Assembly (NCBI GenBank): GCA_045626925.1
Contig: JAZUQZ010000031.1
Span: 1 to 64,000, forward strand
Origin: Aphodoplasma sp045626925
GTDB lineage: Bacteria; Bacillota; Clostridia; UBA1381; UMGS1253
Direction of reading: 5' to 3'
DNA length: 64,000 bases
A program made the translations under genes and the position numbers. Positions 41,273-50,221 of this stretch are shown one piece after another; the stretch's first letter is position 1, and each line of letters begins with the position of its first letter. A model generated the notes under the pieces. That model ran no database searches, was not told where the DNA came from, and worked only from the letters and a program-made list of their open reading frames with translations.

Positions 41273-42022
41273 CTAAAATCCTCTCGAACTACCGCCGCCG
41301 CCAAAGCTGCCCCCGCCGCCGCCAAATCCGCCGCCAAACTTGCTACCACCATAGTGTGAGCTTGTGCCTTTGCCGAGAAGATATCCGCCCAAGAATGCGC
41401 CGCCACTGCCACCGCCTTTGTTTGATGTATTGATGAGAGAAACTATTATAAGTGCAGCAAATATTATAGTAACTATAATCGAGGCGATATCTATATCGTC
41501 TTCTTCGTCCAAAACTGACAAATCAACGCTTTCGGGCACTTCAAGTCCGTACTCGTTATAAACTTCGGCCAAAACTGCTTTATATAAGTTTAAAATACCA
41601 GTGTCAAAGTCGTTATTTCTAAGGTGCGGCAAGGCATAATTATCCATAAGACGACCGGTTTTTGCATCGTTTAGTGCGCCTTCGAGTCCATAGCCTACCT
41701 CGATAGAGATTTTTCGTTCATCAAGCGCAACAAGTATGAGCACACCATTATCATCCTCGCCGCCGATTTTCCACTCACGAGCAAGCTCTATCCCATATTC
41801 GCGTTCGTTTTTGCCGCCCATATCGTTTACTGTTGCAACAACGATTTGCGCCTTTGTCTTTTCACACAATGTATTTGAATGGTTTATTATATAGCCTTCT
41901 GTTTCATCAGACAAAAGATTTGCAAAATCGGCGGCATAAAACATATTGGTCGGTGCGGGAAGTGCACACACAAGAGTGCTTATGCATAAAAGTATAGCTA
42001 TAAGAAAAACAAGTTTTTTCAT
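41273..42022 (-). CDS. TPM domain membrane protein (YgcG type)
   Basis: A 249-residue exported protein: signal peptide (about 1-20, ending VCALPAP), TPM domain (about 25-150, YAADFANLLSDETEGYI, GVLILVALDERKISIEVGYGLEG), a membrane helix (about 178-198) and a glycine-rich C-terminal tail rich in GGG. TPM proteins such as plant TLP18.3 and YgcG act at membranes, possibly in photosystem or membrane stress; the bacterial role is unknown. ATG at 42022 after GAGAGGA. Downstream partner of lemA in one leftward unit. Confidence 0.87.
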   Translation of the reverse strand: MKKLVFLIAILLCISTLVCALPAPTNMFYAADFANLLSDETEGYIINHSNTLCEKTKAQIVVATVNDMGGKNEREYGIELAREWKIGGEDDNGVLILVALDERKISIEVGYGLEGALNDAKTGRLMDNYALPHLRNNDFDTGILNLYKAVLAEVYNEYGLEVPESVDLSVLDEEDDIDIASIIVTIIFAALIIVSLINTSNKGGGSGGAFLGGYLLGKGTSSHYGGSKFGGGFGGGGGSFGGGGSSRGF

Positions 42023-42055
42023 TTAAAATCCTCTCAATGTCGGTACAACTACTTA

Positions 42056-42619
42056 TTAGAAGTTTACCTGTGGAACGGTTTCGGCGCCTTCTGCCGCCTG
42101 GAAATAGTCTACAGGTGTAAAGCCAAACAAATTTGCAAAAATTACTCGCGGGAAAGTTTTAATCATTGTATTGTACGAATTTGCTGTGTCGTTATAGTCT
42201 TTTCGCGCAACGGCGATACGGTTTTCTGTGCCGGCAAGCTCATCTGTAAGAGCACTAAACTGTGTATCGGCCTTAAGTGCAGGATAATTTTCTACAACAA
42301 CTAACAATCTGCTGATTGCACTTGACAGTGCACTATCTGCCTCTGCTATATCTTTTGTTGAACTTGCACCACTGAGGCGTGCTCTTGCGTCAGCGATTTG
42401 CCCAAGAATTTCGCTTTCGTGGCTTGTATAGCCCTTTACAGTGTTTACAAGATTTGGTATAAGGTCATTTCTGCGTTGGAGCTGGGTATCTATAACTGAA
42501 AGCTGCTTGTTTACAGCTTCGCGTGCAGATACAAGCGAGTTGTAGCTCCCTGCAACAGAAAAACCGACAATAGCGACAACAACAATTACTGCAATTAAAA
42601 CAATAGTACCTTTTTTCAT
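42056..42619 (-). CDS. lemA: LemA family protein
   Basis: A 187-residue protein with an N-terminal membrane anchor (about 4-24) and a four-helix domain: GSYNSLVSAREAVNKQLSVI, QRRNDLIPNLVNTVKGY and the C-terminal PVDYFQA segment. LemA proteins are anchored on the membrane; the function is unresolved, and they are commonly next to TPM-domain genes as here. ATG at 42619 follows AAAGGAAG; an in-frame start six codons upstream lacks support. Confidence 0.92.
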   Translation of the reverse strand: MKKGTIVLIAVIVVVAIVGFSVAGSYNSLVSAREAVNKQLSVIDTQLQRRNDLIPNLVNTVKGYTSHESEILGQIADARARLSGASSTKDIAEADSALSSAISRLLVVVENYPALKADTQFSALTDELAGTENRIAVARKDYNDTANSYNTMIKTFPRVIFANLFGFTPVDYFQAAEGAETVPQVNF

Positions 42620-42730
42620 TTTATTACTTCCTTTCACGGCAAAACGCCAAAAAAATTTATGTATGCTATTTTATATATACCCAATTTTTAAACAAAAAAA
42701 CAAAAATAAAAGAATATTTATAATTTGAAA

Positions 42731-42756
42731 CGGACGGCATTATTATCTGCCATCCG
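42731..42756 (-). terminator. Terminator after clpC
   Basis: CGGATGGCA pairs with TGCCGTCCG (minus strand, one G-T) followed by a short T-rich tract; moderate strength. Confidence 0.6.
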
Positions 42757-42766
42757 CTTCTGTCTG

Positions 42767-45226
42767 TTATTTTATAACAAGCTCGCCATCTACAACATCT
42801 ATTGTGATACTATCGCCTGATTTTATGTTGTTTTCAAGCATTTTCTCCGCAAGCAAATCTTCAATCCTTGACTGTATAGCGCGGCGGAGCGGTCTTGCAC
42901 CGTATACGGGGTCAAAGCCTTCTTTTGCAATCTGTGTTATCGCCTCATCACTAAATTCTGCCGTGATGCCGTTTTCTGCAAGACGGTTTTTAAGTGTATC
43001 AAGCATAAGTGATGCGATTTTTTTGATTTCGTCCTCTCCAAGCTGATGAAATACTATTGTATCATCAATTCTGTTCAAAAACTCGGGTCTAAAATGTTTT
43101 TTAAGTTCGCCTAAAACATCATTTTTTATTTGTTCATATGTTTTGTTATCGCTATCGCTTGATGTCGAAAAACCAAGCTTTTGTCCTTTTTGTGCAGTAA
43201 TAAGCCTTGCGCCGATGTTTGATGTCATAATAATAATTGTATTTCTAAAATCTACGCGCCTACCTTGCGAATCGGTCAAAATGCCATCCTCAAGAATTTG
43301 TAAAAGAATATTAAACACATCGGGATGTGCCTTTTCAATTTCGTCAAAAAGTATTACACTATACGGTTTGCGACGCACTTTTTCAGTAAGCTGACCGGCG
43401 TCATCATAGCCCACATATCCCGGAGGCGAACCAACAAGTCGCGATACGGAGTGCTTTTCCATATATTCGCTCATATCGACGCGTATCATATCGTCTTCAG
43501 AACCAAACATTGACTGTGCAAGCGCTTTTGAAAGCTCTGTCTTGCCGACGCCAGTCGGTCCAAGGAATATAAACGAGCCTATTGGGCGTTTCGGGTCCTT
43601 TAAACCAACGCGCCCGCGCCGTATTGCTTTTGCAACGGCTTGCACGGCTTCGCTTTGACCTATTACACGCTTGTGGAGTGTCTCTTCCATATTAAGAAGC
43701 TTTACCGATTCGTCGTTTGTAAGCTTTGATACGGGTATATTTGTCCACTCGGACACGATTGTTGCAATTTGCTCATAATCAACAGCCGTTTTTTCTGTTG
43801 CGTGCTCATCTTTCCATGCGTCCTGCTCTTTTTTAAGTGCCTCTTCCACTTGTTTTTCATCATCACGCAGCTTTGCAGCACGCTCGAAATCCTGCACGGC
43901 TACTGCGCTTTCTTTTTCAGCACATATCTTTTCAAGCTTTTCCTCAAGCTCTTTTATAGCAGGCGGAGCGGTAAGAGTACCAAGACGCACCTTTGACGCC
44001 GCCTCGTCTATAAGGTCAATTGCCTTATCGGGCAAAAATCTGTCCGTAATATATCTTGTTGAAAGCTCGACTGCGGCTTTTATTGCTTCGTCGGTGATTT
44101 TTACGCCGTGATGTGCCTCGTACTTGTCGCGTATACCCATAAGAATTTGGACGCTTTCTTCTTGGGTGGGTTCGCCGACGGTAATCGGCTGGAAACGACG
44201 CTCGAGCGCAGAGTCTTTTTCGATATGTTTTCTGTATTCTTCAAGTGTTGTAGCACCAATCATCTGTATTTCGCCACGCGCAAGCGATGGCTTTAAGATG
44301 TTTGAGGCGTCGATTGCGCCCTCTGCTGCACCTGCACCAATTATTGTATGCATTTCATCGATAAATAAAATCACATTCCCTGATTTTGCGACCTCTGTCA
44401 TGGCGGTCTTAAGTCTTTCTTCAAACTCGCCTCTGTATTTTGCGCCGGCAATCATAGACGAAAGGTCAAGCGTAAACAAACGCTTATCACGAAGCACCTC
44501 CGGCACATCGCCTGCGACTATTTTTTGTGCAAGACCTTCGATTACTGCTGTTTTGCCGACGCCAGGTTCGCCAATAAGGCAGGGGTTGTTTTTTGTTCGT
44601 CTTGATAAAATCTGAATAACGCGACTGATTTCCTTGTCACGCCCAATTACAGGGTCAAACTTACCCTCGGTTGCCATTTTTGTAAAATCGCGCCCAAACT
44701 GGTCAAGTGTTGGCGTGTTTGTTTTTTTGTTTGGTGCGCCACCTTGTGACGAGGAGGGCATATCTGCTGAGCCGTTGCCTTGATAATTTGACAGAGTTGC
44801 CATAATTTCTGCATAAAATGTTGCAAGCTCAAGCCCAAGCTCGCTCAAAATCTTTACTGCAACATTTTCTCCCTCGCGAATAATTGCTAAAAGCATATGC
44901 TCGGTACCGATATAATTGTGTGCCATTTTGCGTGCCTCGGCAAAGCTTAGCTCGATTATTCTTTTTGTGCGTGGCGTCATCATAAGCTGGGTCGATTTTG
45001 CAATTTCTTCCTTTTTGCCCATAAACTCAATGATTTTTTCCTTTACAATATCGTAGGTTATATCCTTTTGTGACAAAAGCTTGCCCGCAAGGGCGCTCTC
45101 ATCACTACAAAGACCTGCAAGAATATGCTCTGTTCCAATATATCCGTGTCCGAGTTCGCACGCGGTTGCATGTGCACTGCGCAGCGCTTCCTGGGCTTTT
45201 TGTGTAAAACGATTTTCAAATGTCAT
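42767..45226 (-). CDS. clpC: ATP-dependent Clp protease ATP-binding subunit ClpC
   Basis: Hsp100 unfoldase feeding ClpP and recognising McsB-phosphorylated substrates. Two Clp_N repeats (about 1-145), AAA+ 1 with GEPGVGKTA (about 209-217), a UVR/middle domain typical of ClpC (FERAAKLRDDEKQVEEAL, about 430-447) and AAA+ 2 with GPTGVGKTE (about 545-553), then a C-terminal D2-small domain with FDPVYGARPL. 819 residues. ATG at 45226 after AAGGGAGAG. Last gene of the ctsR operon, two bases after mcsB. Confidence 0.96.
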   Translation of the reverse strand: MTFENRFTQKAQEALRSAHATACELGHGYIGTEHILAGLCSDESALAGKLLSQKDITYDIVKEKIIEFMGKKEEIAKSTQLMMTPRTKRIIELSFAEARKMAHNYIGTEHMLLAIIREGENVAVKILSELGLELATFYAEIMATLSNYQGNGSADMPSSSQGGAPNKKTNTPTLDQFGRDFTKMATEGKFDPVIGRDKEISRVIQILSRRTKNNPCLIGEPGVGKTAVIEGLAQKIVAGDVPEVLRDKRLFTLDLSSMIAGAKYRGEFEERLKTAMTEVAKSGNVILFIDEMHTIIGAGAAEGAIDASNILKPSLARGEIQMIGATTLEEYRKHIEKDSALERRFQPITVGEPTQEESVQILMGIRDKYEAHHGVKITDEAIKAAVELSTRYITDRFLPDKAIDLIDEAASKVRLGTLTAPPAIKELEEKLEKICAEKESAVAVQDFERAAKLRDDEKQVEEALKKEQDAWKDEHATEKTAVDYEQIATIVSEWTNIPVSKLTNDESVKLLNMEETLHKRVIGQSEAVQAVAKAIRRGRVGLKDPKRPIGSFIFLGPTGVGKTELSKALAQSMFGSEDDMIRVDMSEYMEKHSVSRLVGSPPGYVGYDDAGQLTEKVRRKPYSVILFDEIEKAHPDVFNILLQILEDGILTDSQGRRVDFRNTIIIMTSNIGARLITAQKGQKLGFSTSSDSDNKTYEQIKNDVLGELKKHFRPEFLNRIDDTIVFHQLGEDEIKKIASLMLDTLKNRLAENGITAEFSDEAITQIAKEGFDPVYGARPLRRAIQSRIEDLLAEKMLENNIKSGDSITIDVVDGELVIK

Positions 45227-45228
45227 AT

Positions 45229-46242
45229 TTATTCTCTCCCTTCAACCAAAACATTTCGAATCATGTCTGCACGCGCCTTGTCGCGCTCGACTGCATCAAG
45301 AGCCTTGCCGTTTTCAAGGCTTATATGTGCCGGCTCTGATTTTATCATAAGCTCTGTTATTGTTTGGTCATCTATACCTTTTATTATACTCAAATTTATC
45401 CCAAGTTTTACCTGTGAAAGCAAATCTTCACATTCTGCGGACGAAAGCTTGCGCGCATATGTGAGCGTGCCAAGTGCGCGCCACAAAGAATCTGACAAAT
45501 CATCGGGGTTATTTTCAAAAAGCTTTTTTCGAAGCTCTCGCTCTGTTTTTATAATTTGCGCAGCAACGCTTTTTAGCTTTTCACAAGTTTTTTCCTCGTT
45601 TATGCCAAGGGTAATTTGATTAGAAAGCTGATACAAATCGCCTTTTGAACCACTGCCCTCGCCATATATGCCACGGATTGTAAGCCCAAGCTTGCCCACT
45701 TCGCCAACAAGCGCATTCATTCTTTTTGTAATACGAAGCGCCGGCAAATGCAACATCACCGATGCCCGAAGTCCCGTTCCGACATTTGTCGGACAATGTG
45801 TAAGGTATCCAAATTGTGCATCAAAAGCAAAATCAAGTGATGAAGACAACTTGTCATCGAGTGCGTTTGCTTTTTCATAAGCCGCATCTATATCAAAGCC
45901 AGGCATAATTACTTGGAGTCGGATATGGTCCTCCTCTCCAATCATAATGCTTGCATCATCACTTTGCGATATAAGAAGAGATTTGTTTTTGCCGTTTAGC
46001 ATTTCGCGACTTATAATATGCTCCTCAACAAGAGCAACCTTATTAAGCTCGGGCGCATTATCGAGATTTAAAAACTCAAAACCGCTGCCGGCTGCAGCTT
46101 TTACTTTTTCTGTGACTTCTTTTGCGTTGTCATCACTCCATCGAGACGGAAACGGTATATCTGCAATATTTCTTGCAAGACGAATACGAGTGCTTACGAC
46201 GATGTCGCTGTCGCGTCCTTTTTTATTAAACCAATTATTCAT
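45229..46242 (-). CDS. mcsB: Protein arginine kinase McsB
   Basis: ATP:guanido phosphotransferase-fold kinase that phosphorylates arginines of aggregated proteins, marking them for ClpCP. VVSTRIRLARNIADIPFPSR (about 17-36), CPTNVGTGLRASVMLHLPAL (about 157-176) and the C-terminal arginine-binding residues are present. 337 residues. ATG at 46242 has AGGAGG nine bases upstream; GTG one codon earlier is possible. It is five bases from the mcsA stop. Confidence 0.95.
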   Translation of the reverse strand: MNNWFNKKGRDSDIVVSTRIRLARNIADIPFPSRWSDDNAKEVTEKVKAAAGSGFEFLNLDNAPELNKVALVEEHIISREMLNGKNKSLLISQSDDASIMIGEEDHIRLQVIMPGFDIDAAYEKANALDDKLSSSLDFAFDAQFGYLTHCPTNVGTGLRASVMLHLPALRITKRMNALVGEVGKLGLTIRGIYGEGSGSKGDLYQLSNQITLGINEEKTCEKLKSVAAQIIKTERELRKKLFENNPDDLSDSLWRALGTLTYARKLSSAECEDLLSQVKLGINLSIIKGIDDQTITELMIKSEPAHISLENGKALDAVERDKARADMIRNVLVEGRE

Positions 46243-46246
46243 CACA

Positions 46247-46621
46247 TTACGCCTCCTTTGCTTTAAGTGCGTTTATTTTGTCACGAAGGATTGCTGCGTT
46301 TTCAAAATCCTGACTTTCAATGGATTTTTTGAGCTCTTGCTCAAGCAATTCAAGCTCGCGCTTAATTTTAATTTTTTTATCTGCATTTTTTGACACTTTG
46401 CCCGTATGCTCGGCGTTGCCGTGTGTGTTTTTTAACGCTTGGGCAAGATATGGTCTGAAAGCGTCATAGCACTTTGGGCACCCAAGCTTGCCCGTTTGTG
46501 AAAACTCTGCAAGGCTCATATGACATGCAGGGCAAACCTCGTTTGGAACAGTTTTGTGCGTTTTTGATACATAAACGGGAAAGCTGTCATCAAAAAAATC
46601 GGAAAACAAATCATACAACAT
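46247..46621 (-). CDS. mcsA: McsA-like zinc protein, adaptor of McsB, short N-terminus
   Basis: McsA activates McsB. This 124-residue version has one zinc-type motif pair (CPACHMSLAEFSQTGKLGCPKC, about residues 30-51, shown as two CxxC pairs) and a C-terminal UVR motif (QDFENAAILRDKINAL). The N-terminal CxxC zinc finger of Bacillus McsA is missing; the protein begins MLYDLFSDFF. ATG at 46621 follows AAAGGAG. It is in the correct operon place between ctsR and mcsB. Confidence 0.88.
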   Translation of the reverse strand: MLYDLFSDFFDDSFPVYVSKTHKTVPNEVCPACHMSLAEFSQTGKLGCPKCYDAFRPYLAQALKNTHGNAEHTGKVSKNADKKIKIKRELELLEQELKKSIESQDFENAAILRDKINALKAKEA

Positions 46622-46646
46622 AACAAAAACTCCTTTCAACCAAAGC

Positions 46647-47093
46647 CTATCTTACAAGGCTCATAAGCATATTCTTAAATGCAGCAGCGCGGTATGTGTC
46701 GCTTTCGGGGCGGCTAAAAGGAATCGCCCTGTCAGAAAGCACACTCTCCATCAAACCAAGCTCGCGTGCACTAATCACATCGGCCTGCACCATATTTACA
46801 AGCATCGCATGTACGCTTGCAAAGCTTATTGCATCGCCAATCGAGTTTACAACATGCATAAGATAGCTGCTGCCTGATACCTCGACGCGCCTTATGCGTA
46901 TAAATCCGCCGCCGCCACGCTGGCTTTCAACAATATATCCACGCTGGCCGGTAAAGCGCGTGTCGATAACATAGTTTATCTGTGACGGTGCACATGAAAA
47001 GTGCGACGCAAGCTCATTTCTTTTTAGTGTGACATCGCTTTGCGTATCGAGCATGTCTAAAAGAAATCTTTCTATAATATCACTCATCTTCAT
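46647..47093 (-). CDS. ctsR: Class III stress repressor CtsR
   Basis: Repressor of clp genes, inactivated at high temperature and by McsB. The N-terminal winged-HTH with SDIIERFLLDML and LASHFSCAPSQINYVIDTRFT, then the glycine loop QRGGGGFIRI that senses heat (about 60-69), are present. 149 residues from ATG 47093, which has GGTGG at good spacing; the nearby in-frame ATGs 47087 and 47099 are less well placed. First gene of ctsR-mcsA-mcsB-clpC; its own operator lies upstream. Confidence 0.94.
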   Translation of the reverse strand: MKMSDIIERFLLDMLDTQSDVTLKRNELASHFSCAPSQINYVIDTRFTGQRGYIVESQRGGGGFIRIRRVEVSGSSYLMHVVNSIGDAISFASVHAMLVNMVQADVISARELGLMESVLSDRAIPFSRPESDTYRAAAFKNMLMSLVR

Positions 47094-47132
47094 AAACATA
47101 ACCACCTATTCCTGACAAAAATCGTCATTATT

Positions 47133-47155
47133 TTTGACTTTGACTTTCTTTGACC
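47133..47155 (-). promoter_or_regulatory. CtsR operator
   Basis: On the minus strand GGTCAAA, GAA, AGTCAAA (47139-47155) matches the heptad-N3-heptad CtsR box exactly, and a further overlapping AGTCAAA (47133-47139) extends it. It covers the start region of ctsR just after the -10, typical of autorepression. Confidence 0.9.
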
Positions 47156-47169
47156 TTTGGTTCAAATAC

Positions 47170-47198
47170 AGTATAGCACCATTATTTTTGCTTGTCAA
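47170..47198 (-). promoter_or_regulatory. Promoter of the ctsR operon
   Basis: Minus-strand TTGACA (47193-47198), 17 bases, TATACT (47170-47175), immediately upstream of the CtsR operator. Confidence 0.8.
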
Positions 47199-47329
47199 TA
47201 CATAAATTTTAAATTTTTATATATTTTTTTAAAATTATGTGCTACAATGTATTTATTGTCTATAATATATGAAAAACAAAGGTGTTCTATAATGTAAAAT
47301 AGTAAAAGCACCGATTTTGCATGTTTTTC

Positions 47330-47358
47330 TTGCATTTTTATGCAACATGTTGTATAAT
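47330..47358 (+). promoter_or_regulatory. argD promoter with ARG-box-like palindrome
   Basis: TTGCAT (47330-47335), 17 bases, TATAAT (47353-47358). The -35 lies in TTGCATTTTTATGCAA (47330-47345), a palindrome shaped like an ArgR box but with TGCAT in place of TGAAT. It is placed to let ArgR block the polymerase; binding is inferred. Confidence 0.6.
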
Positions 47359-47380
47359 TATAAAACAAGGAGTGAATAAA

Positions 47381-48574
47381 ATGTTTAATGAAATTGTTGG
47401 ATTTGATAAAAGCTATTATATGAATACCTTTGGGGACAGGCTTCCGGTATGTTTTGACAAAGGAAAAGGGATAGAGCTTTTTGATGTTAATGGTCAAAAA
47501 TATACAGATTTTTTTGCAGGTATTGCAGTAAATGCACTGGGCTATTGTCACCCAAAATATGTAAACACAATATGTGACCAGGCGAATAAACTTATGCACA
47601 CATCTAGCCTGTATTATATAGAGCCACAGGCACGCCTTGCAAAAAAACTTGTAGAGCTTTCATGTGCAGACAGAGTATTTTTGGCAAATTCGGGCGCAGA
47701 AGCAAATGAAGGTGCGATAAAGCTTGCAAAAATTTATTTTTATAAAAAAGGGAAAACAGAAAAGACAGAGGTTATAACGCTTGTCGATTCGTTCCATGGG
47801 CGCACACTTGCAACGGTTGCAGCAACAGGCCAAACAAAGTATCAAAAACCGTACAAACCACTTGCGCCGGGCTTTTCGCATGTACAGATAAACGATTTTG
47901 ATGCGCTTTATAATGCAGTAAACGATAAAACAGCAGCGATTATGCTTGAGCTTATTCAGGGCGAAAGCGGCGTGCACGAATGTGATATGGAATACATAAA
48001 AAAGGTACGCAAACTCTGTGATGAAAAAGACATTATACTTATCGTAGATGAGGTTCAGACCGGAATAGGCCGTAGCGGCAAGATGTTTGCTTATGAAAAC
48101 TTTGATATAGAGCCTGATATATTTACACTTGCAAAGGCGCTTGGTGGCGGTGTGCCGATTGGTGCAGTGTGTGCAAAGGAAAAGTTTTGCGCATTTGAGC
48201 CGGGCGACCATGGCTCGACTTTTGGAGGCAATCCGTTTTGTTCAGCGGCAGCGCTTGCGGTGCTTGATATTATAGAGGAAGAGGCGGTTGTTGAAAACGC
48301 CGACAAGGTCGGCACCTATTTTAAAGAAAAGCTTGATATGCTTGCAAAAAAATATCCAAGCACAATAAAGCAAGTGCGCGGACGCGGGCTTATGCTTGGC
48401 GTTGAGTATGCAGAGGGACTTTCTAAAAAGGTTAATGCGATGCTTTTTGAAAAACATATACTTTGTGGAAGCACAACAACAACTCTTCGAATTTTGCCGC
48501 CACTTATTATAACAAAAGCTGATGTTGATAAATTTATAGTTGCGCTTGATGAAGTGACTGCGCAGCTTTGCTAA
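47381..48574 (+). CDS. argD: Acetylornithine aminotransferase
   Basis: Class III PLP aminotransferase of arginine synthesis. SGAEANEGAIKLAK, the FHGRTLATVAATGQ block, DEVQTGIGRSGKMFA and the PLP lysine in TLAKALGGGVP (about residue 244) are intact. 397 residues from ATG 47381, which follows AAGGAG; an upstream in-frame ATG lies in the promoter and is not used. The arginine role over related aminotransferases comes from argF downstream. Confidence 0.93.
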   Translation: MFNEIVGFDKSYYMNTFGDRLPVCFDKGKGIELFDVNGQKYTDFFAGIAVNALGYCHPKYVNTICDQANKLMHTSSLYYIEPQARLAKKLVELSCADRVFLANSGAEANEGAIKLAKIYFYKKGKTEKTEVITLVDSFHGRTLATVAATGQTKYQKPYKPLAPGFSHVQINDFDALYNAVNDKTAAIMLELIQGESGVHECDMEYIKKVRKLCDEKDIILIVDEVQTGIGRSGKMFAYENFDIEPDIFTLAKALGGGVPIGAVCAKEKFCAFEPGDHGSTFGGNPFCSAAALAVLDIIEEEAVVENADKVGTYFKEKLDMLAKKYPSTIKQVRGRGLMLGVEYAEGLSKKVNAMLFEKHILCGSTTTTLRILPPLIITKADVDKFIVALDEVTAQLC

Positions 48575-48598
48575 TAAAAATGACAAGGAGATATAATA

Positions 48599-49516
48599 AT
48601 GAAAGATTTTATAAGCTTGCATGATTGCACAAAAGAGCAAATCGAAAATATGTTAAAGCTTGCGCTAAAGCTTAAAGCCGAATTAAAAAGTGGCATAGCG
48701 CACCCGATATTGAGGGGCAAAACACTTGGTATGATTTTTACAAAATCATCAACACGCACACGCGTGTCGTTTGAGGTTGGCATGACACAGCTTGGTGGAT
48801 ATCCGCTGTTTCTGAGCTCTGCCGATATCCAGCTTGGCCGTGGCGAAAGTATATATGATACTGCAAATGTGCTTTCGAGATATCTTGATGGAATTATGAT
48901 ACGAACATATGCACATTCTGATGTTTTAGACCTTGCAAAATATTCAACGATACCGATTATCAACGGTTTAACAGACTTACTACATCCGTGCCAGGTGCTT
49001 GCAGATTTGCAAACTACATATGAGCACAAGGGTAAGCTTGAGGGGTTAAAGCTTGCATACCTTGGAGACGGAAACAATATGGCACATTCGCTTTTGTATG
49101 GATGTGCAAAGGTTGGTATGGATGTTGCAGTTGCAACACCGACGGGATATATGTGTGATGCTGAAGTTGTAGAAAATGCAAAATCAGATGCAAAAAAGAG
49201 TGGTAGCAGCGTAATCATAACAAACGACCCGACAGAAGCTATTTCAAATGCTGATGTCGTTTATACAGACACATGGGTAAGCATGGGACAGGAAAGCGAA
49301 AAAGAAGAAAGGCTTAAAATATTTACGCCATATCAGGTTAATAAGGAGCTTTTTGCAAAAGCGAAAAGCGATGCGATATTCATGCATTGTTTGCCTGCAT
49401 ATCGTGGCTTTGAGGTAACAGAAGATGTAATCGATGGCAAAAACTCTGTGATATTCGACGAAGCAGAAAACAGACTTCATGCACAAAAGGCAGTATTGGC
49501 AACATTTATGGCATAA
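48599..49516 (+). CDS. argF: Ornithine carbamoyltransferase
   Basis: Condenses ornithine and carbamoyl phosphate to citrulline. STRTRVSFEVG (about 50-60, carbamoyl-phosphate loop), HPCQVLADLQT (about 128-138; seen as LHPCQVLAD) and HCLPAYRG (about 263-270, ornithine-side Cys) are intact in 305 residues. ATG at 48599 after AAGGAGAT. Second gene of the arg operon. Anabolic use is indicated by argD; arcA and arcC are absent. Confidence 0.95.
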   Translation: MKDFISLHDCTKEQIENMLKLALKLKAELKSGIAHPILRGKTLGMIFTKSSTRTRVSFEVGMTQLGGYPLFLSSADIQLGRGESIYDTANVLSRYLDGIMIRTYAHSDVLDLAKYSTIPIINGLTDLLHPCQVLADLQTTYEHKGKLEGLKLAYLGDGNNMAHSLLYGCAKVGMDVAVATPTGYMCDAEVVENAKSDAKKSGSSVIITNDPTEAISNADVVYTDTWVSMGQESEKEERLKIFTPYQVNKELFAKAKSDAIFMHCLPAYRGFEVTEDVIDGKNSVIFDEAENRLHAQKAVLATFMA

Positions 49517-49530
49517 TATGGAGGAAAAAA

Positions 49531-50010
49531 ATGACAAACATGGGATTTGAGGTTCGCGTTGCGGTATATGATGATATTGATGCGATTGAACAGATTACAA
49601 ATGAGGCGTTTCATAAATATGCTGCAATGGTAGGAAATGATAACATACAGGCACTTCAAGAAACAAAAGAAGATATAAAAAACGATATTGACAATTCGCT
49701 TGTGCTTGTTGCTTTTATGGATGGCACTCCTGTTGGAAGTGTGCGCGTAAAGATAAATTATGAAGACAAAACGGCATACCTTTCTCGTTTTGGTGTAAAG
49801 ATAAACTCCCAAAACAATGGTGTTGGAAAGTCACTCATGAATCTTGTTGACATAAAAATGCGCGAAATGGGTATAAAAAAGATTATGCTCCATACAGGTG
49901 CAAAGGTAAGCTCTCTTGTAAAGTTTTATTATGGCAGAGGCTTTTACATTGACTCTACTACAAAGGATAGAGGATATATTCGTGCGCTGCTTTGTAAAGA
50001 ATACGATTGA
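49531..50010 (+). CDS. GNAT family N-acetyltransferase in the arginine operon
   Basis: A 159-residue acetyltransferase with the acetyl-CoA loop NNGVGKSLMNLV (about 90-101) and C-terminal FYYGRGFYID. The start is MTNMGFEVRVAVYDDIDAIE. It follows argF by 14 bases with GGAGG, so it is co-transcribed with argD-argF. A link to N-acetylglutamate formation (the missing first step, or ArgJ/ArgA bypass) is possible but unproven; many GNAT proteins in such places have unrelated substrates. Confidence 0.75.
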   Translation: MTNMGFEVRVAVYDDIDAIEQITNEAFHKYAAMVGNDNIQALQETKEDIKNDIDNSLVLVAFMDGTPVGSVRVKINYEDKTAYLSRFGVKINSQNNGVGKSLMNLVDIKMREMGIKKIMLHTGAKVSSLVKFYYGRGFYIDSTTKDRGYIRALLCKEYD

Positions 50011-50119
50011 TTGTAACATAAAGTTAATCAAAAAACAATATGTAGTTATAAAGTTAATTTTGTATCTATATATTGTGTTTTAATTTGATATTATTCACAC
50101 ACAAAAACAACACAACATA

Positions 50120-50148
50120 TTGTTAATAATTTCCATATATGATACAAT
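50120..50148 (+). promoter_or_regulatory. Promoter of a small hypothetical gene
   Basis: TTGTTA (50120-50125), 17 bases, TACAAT (50143-50148). Confidence 0.5.
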
Positions 50149-50221
50149 AAATACAAGATAAGTTGAAAAAGAAAAGCTTTTCAAAACAAATAAGAAAACA
50201 AGCTTGGGGAGGATATGGAAA

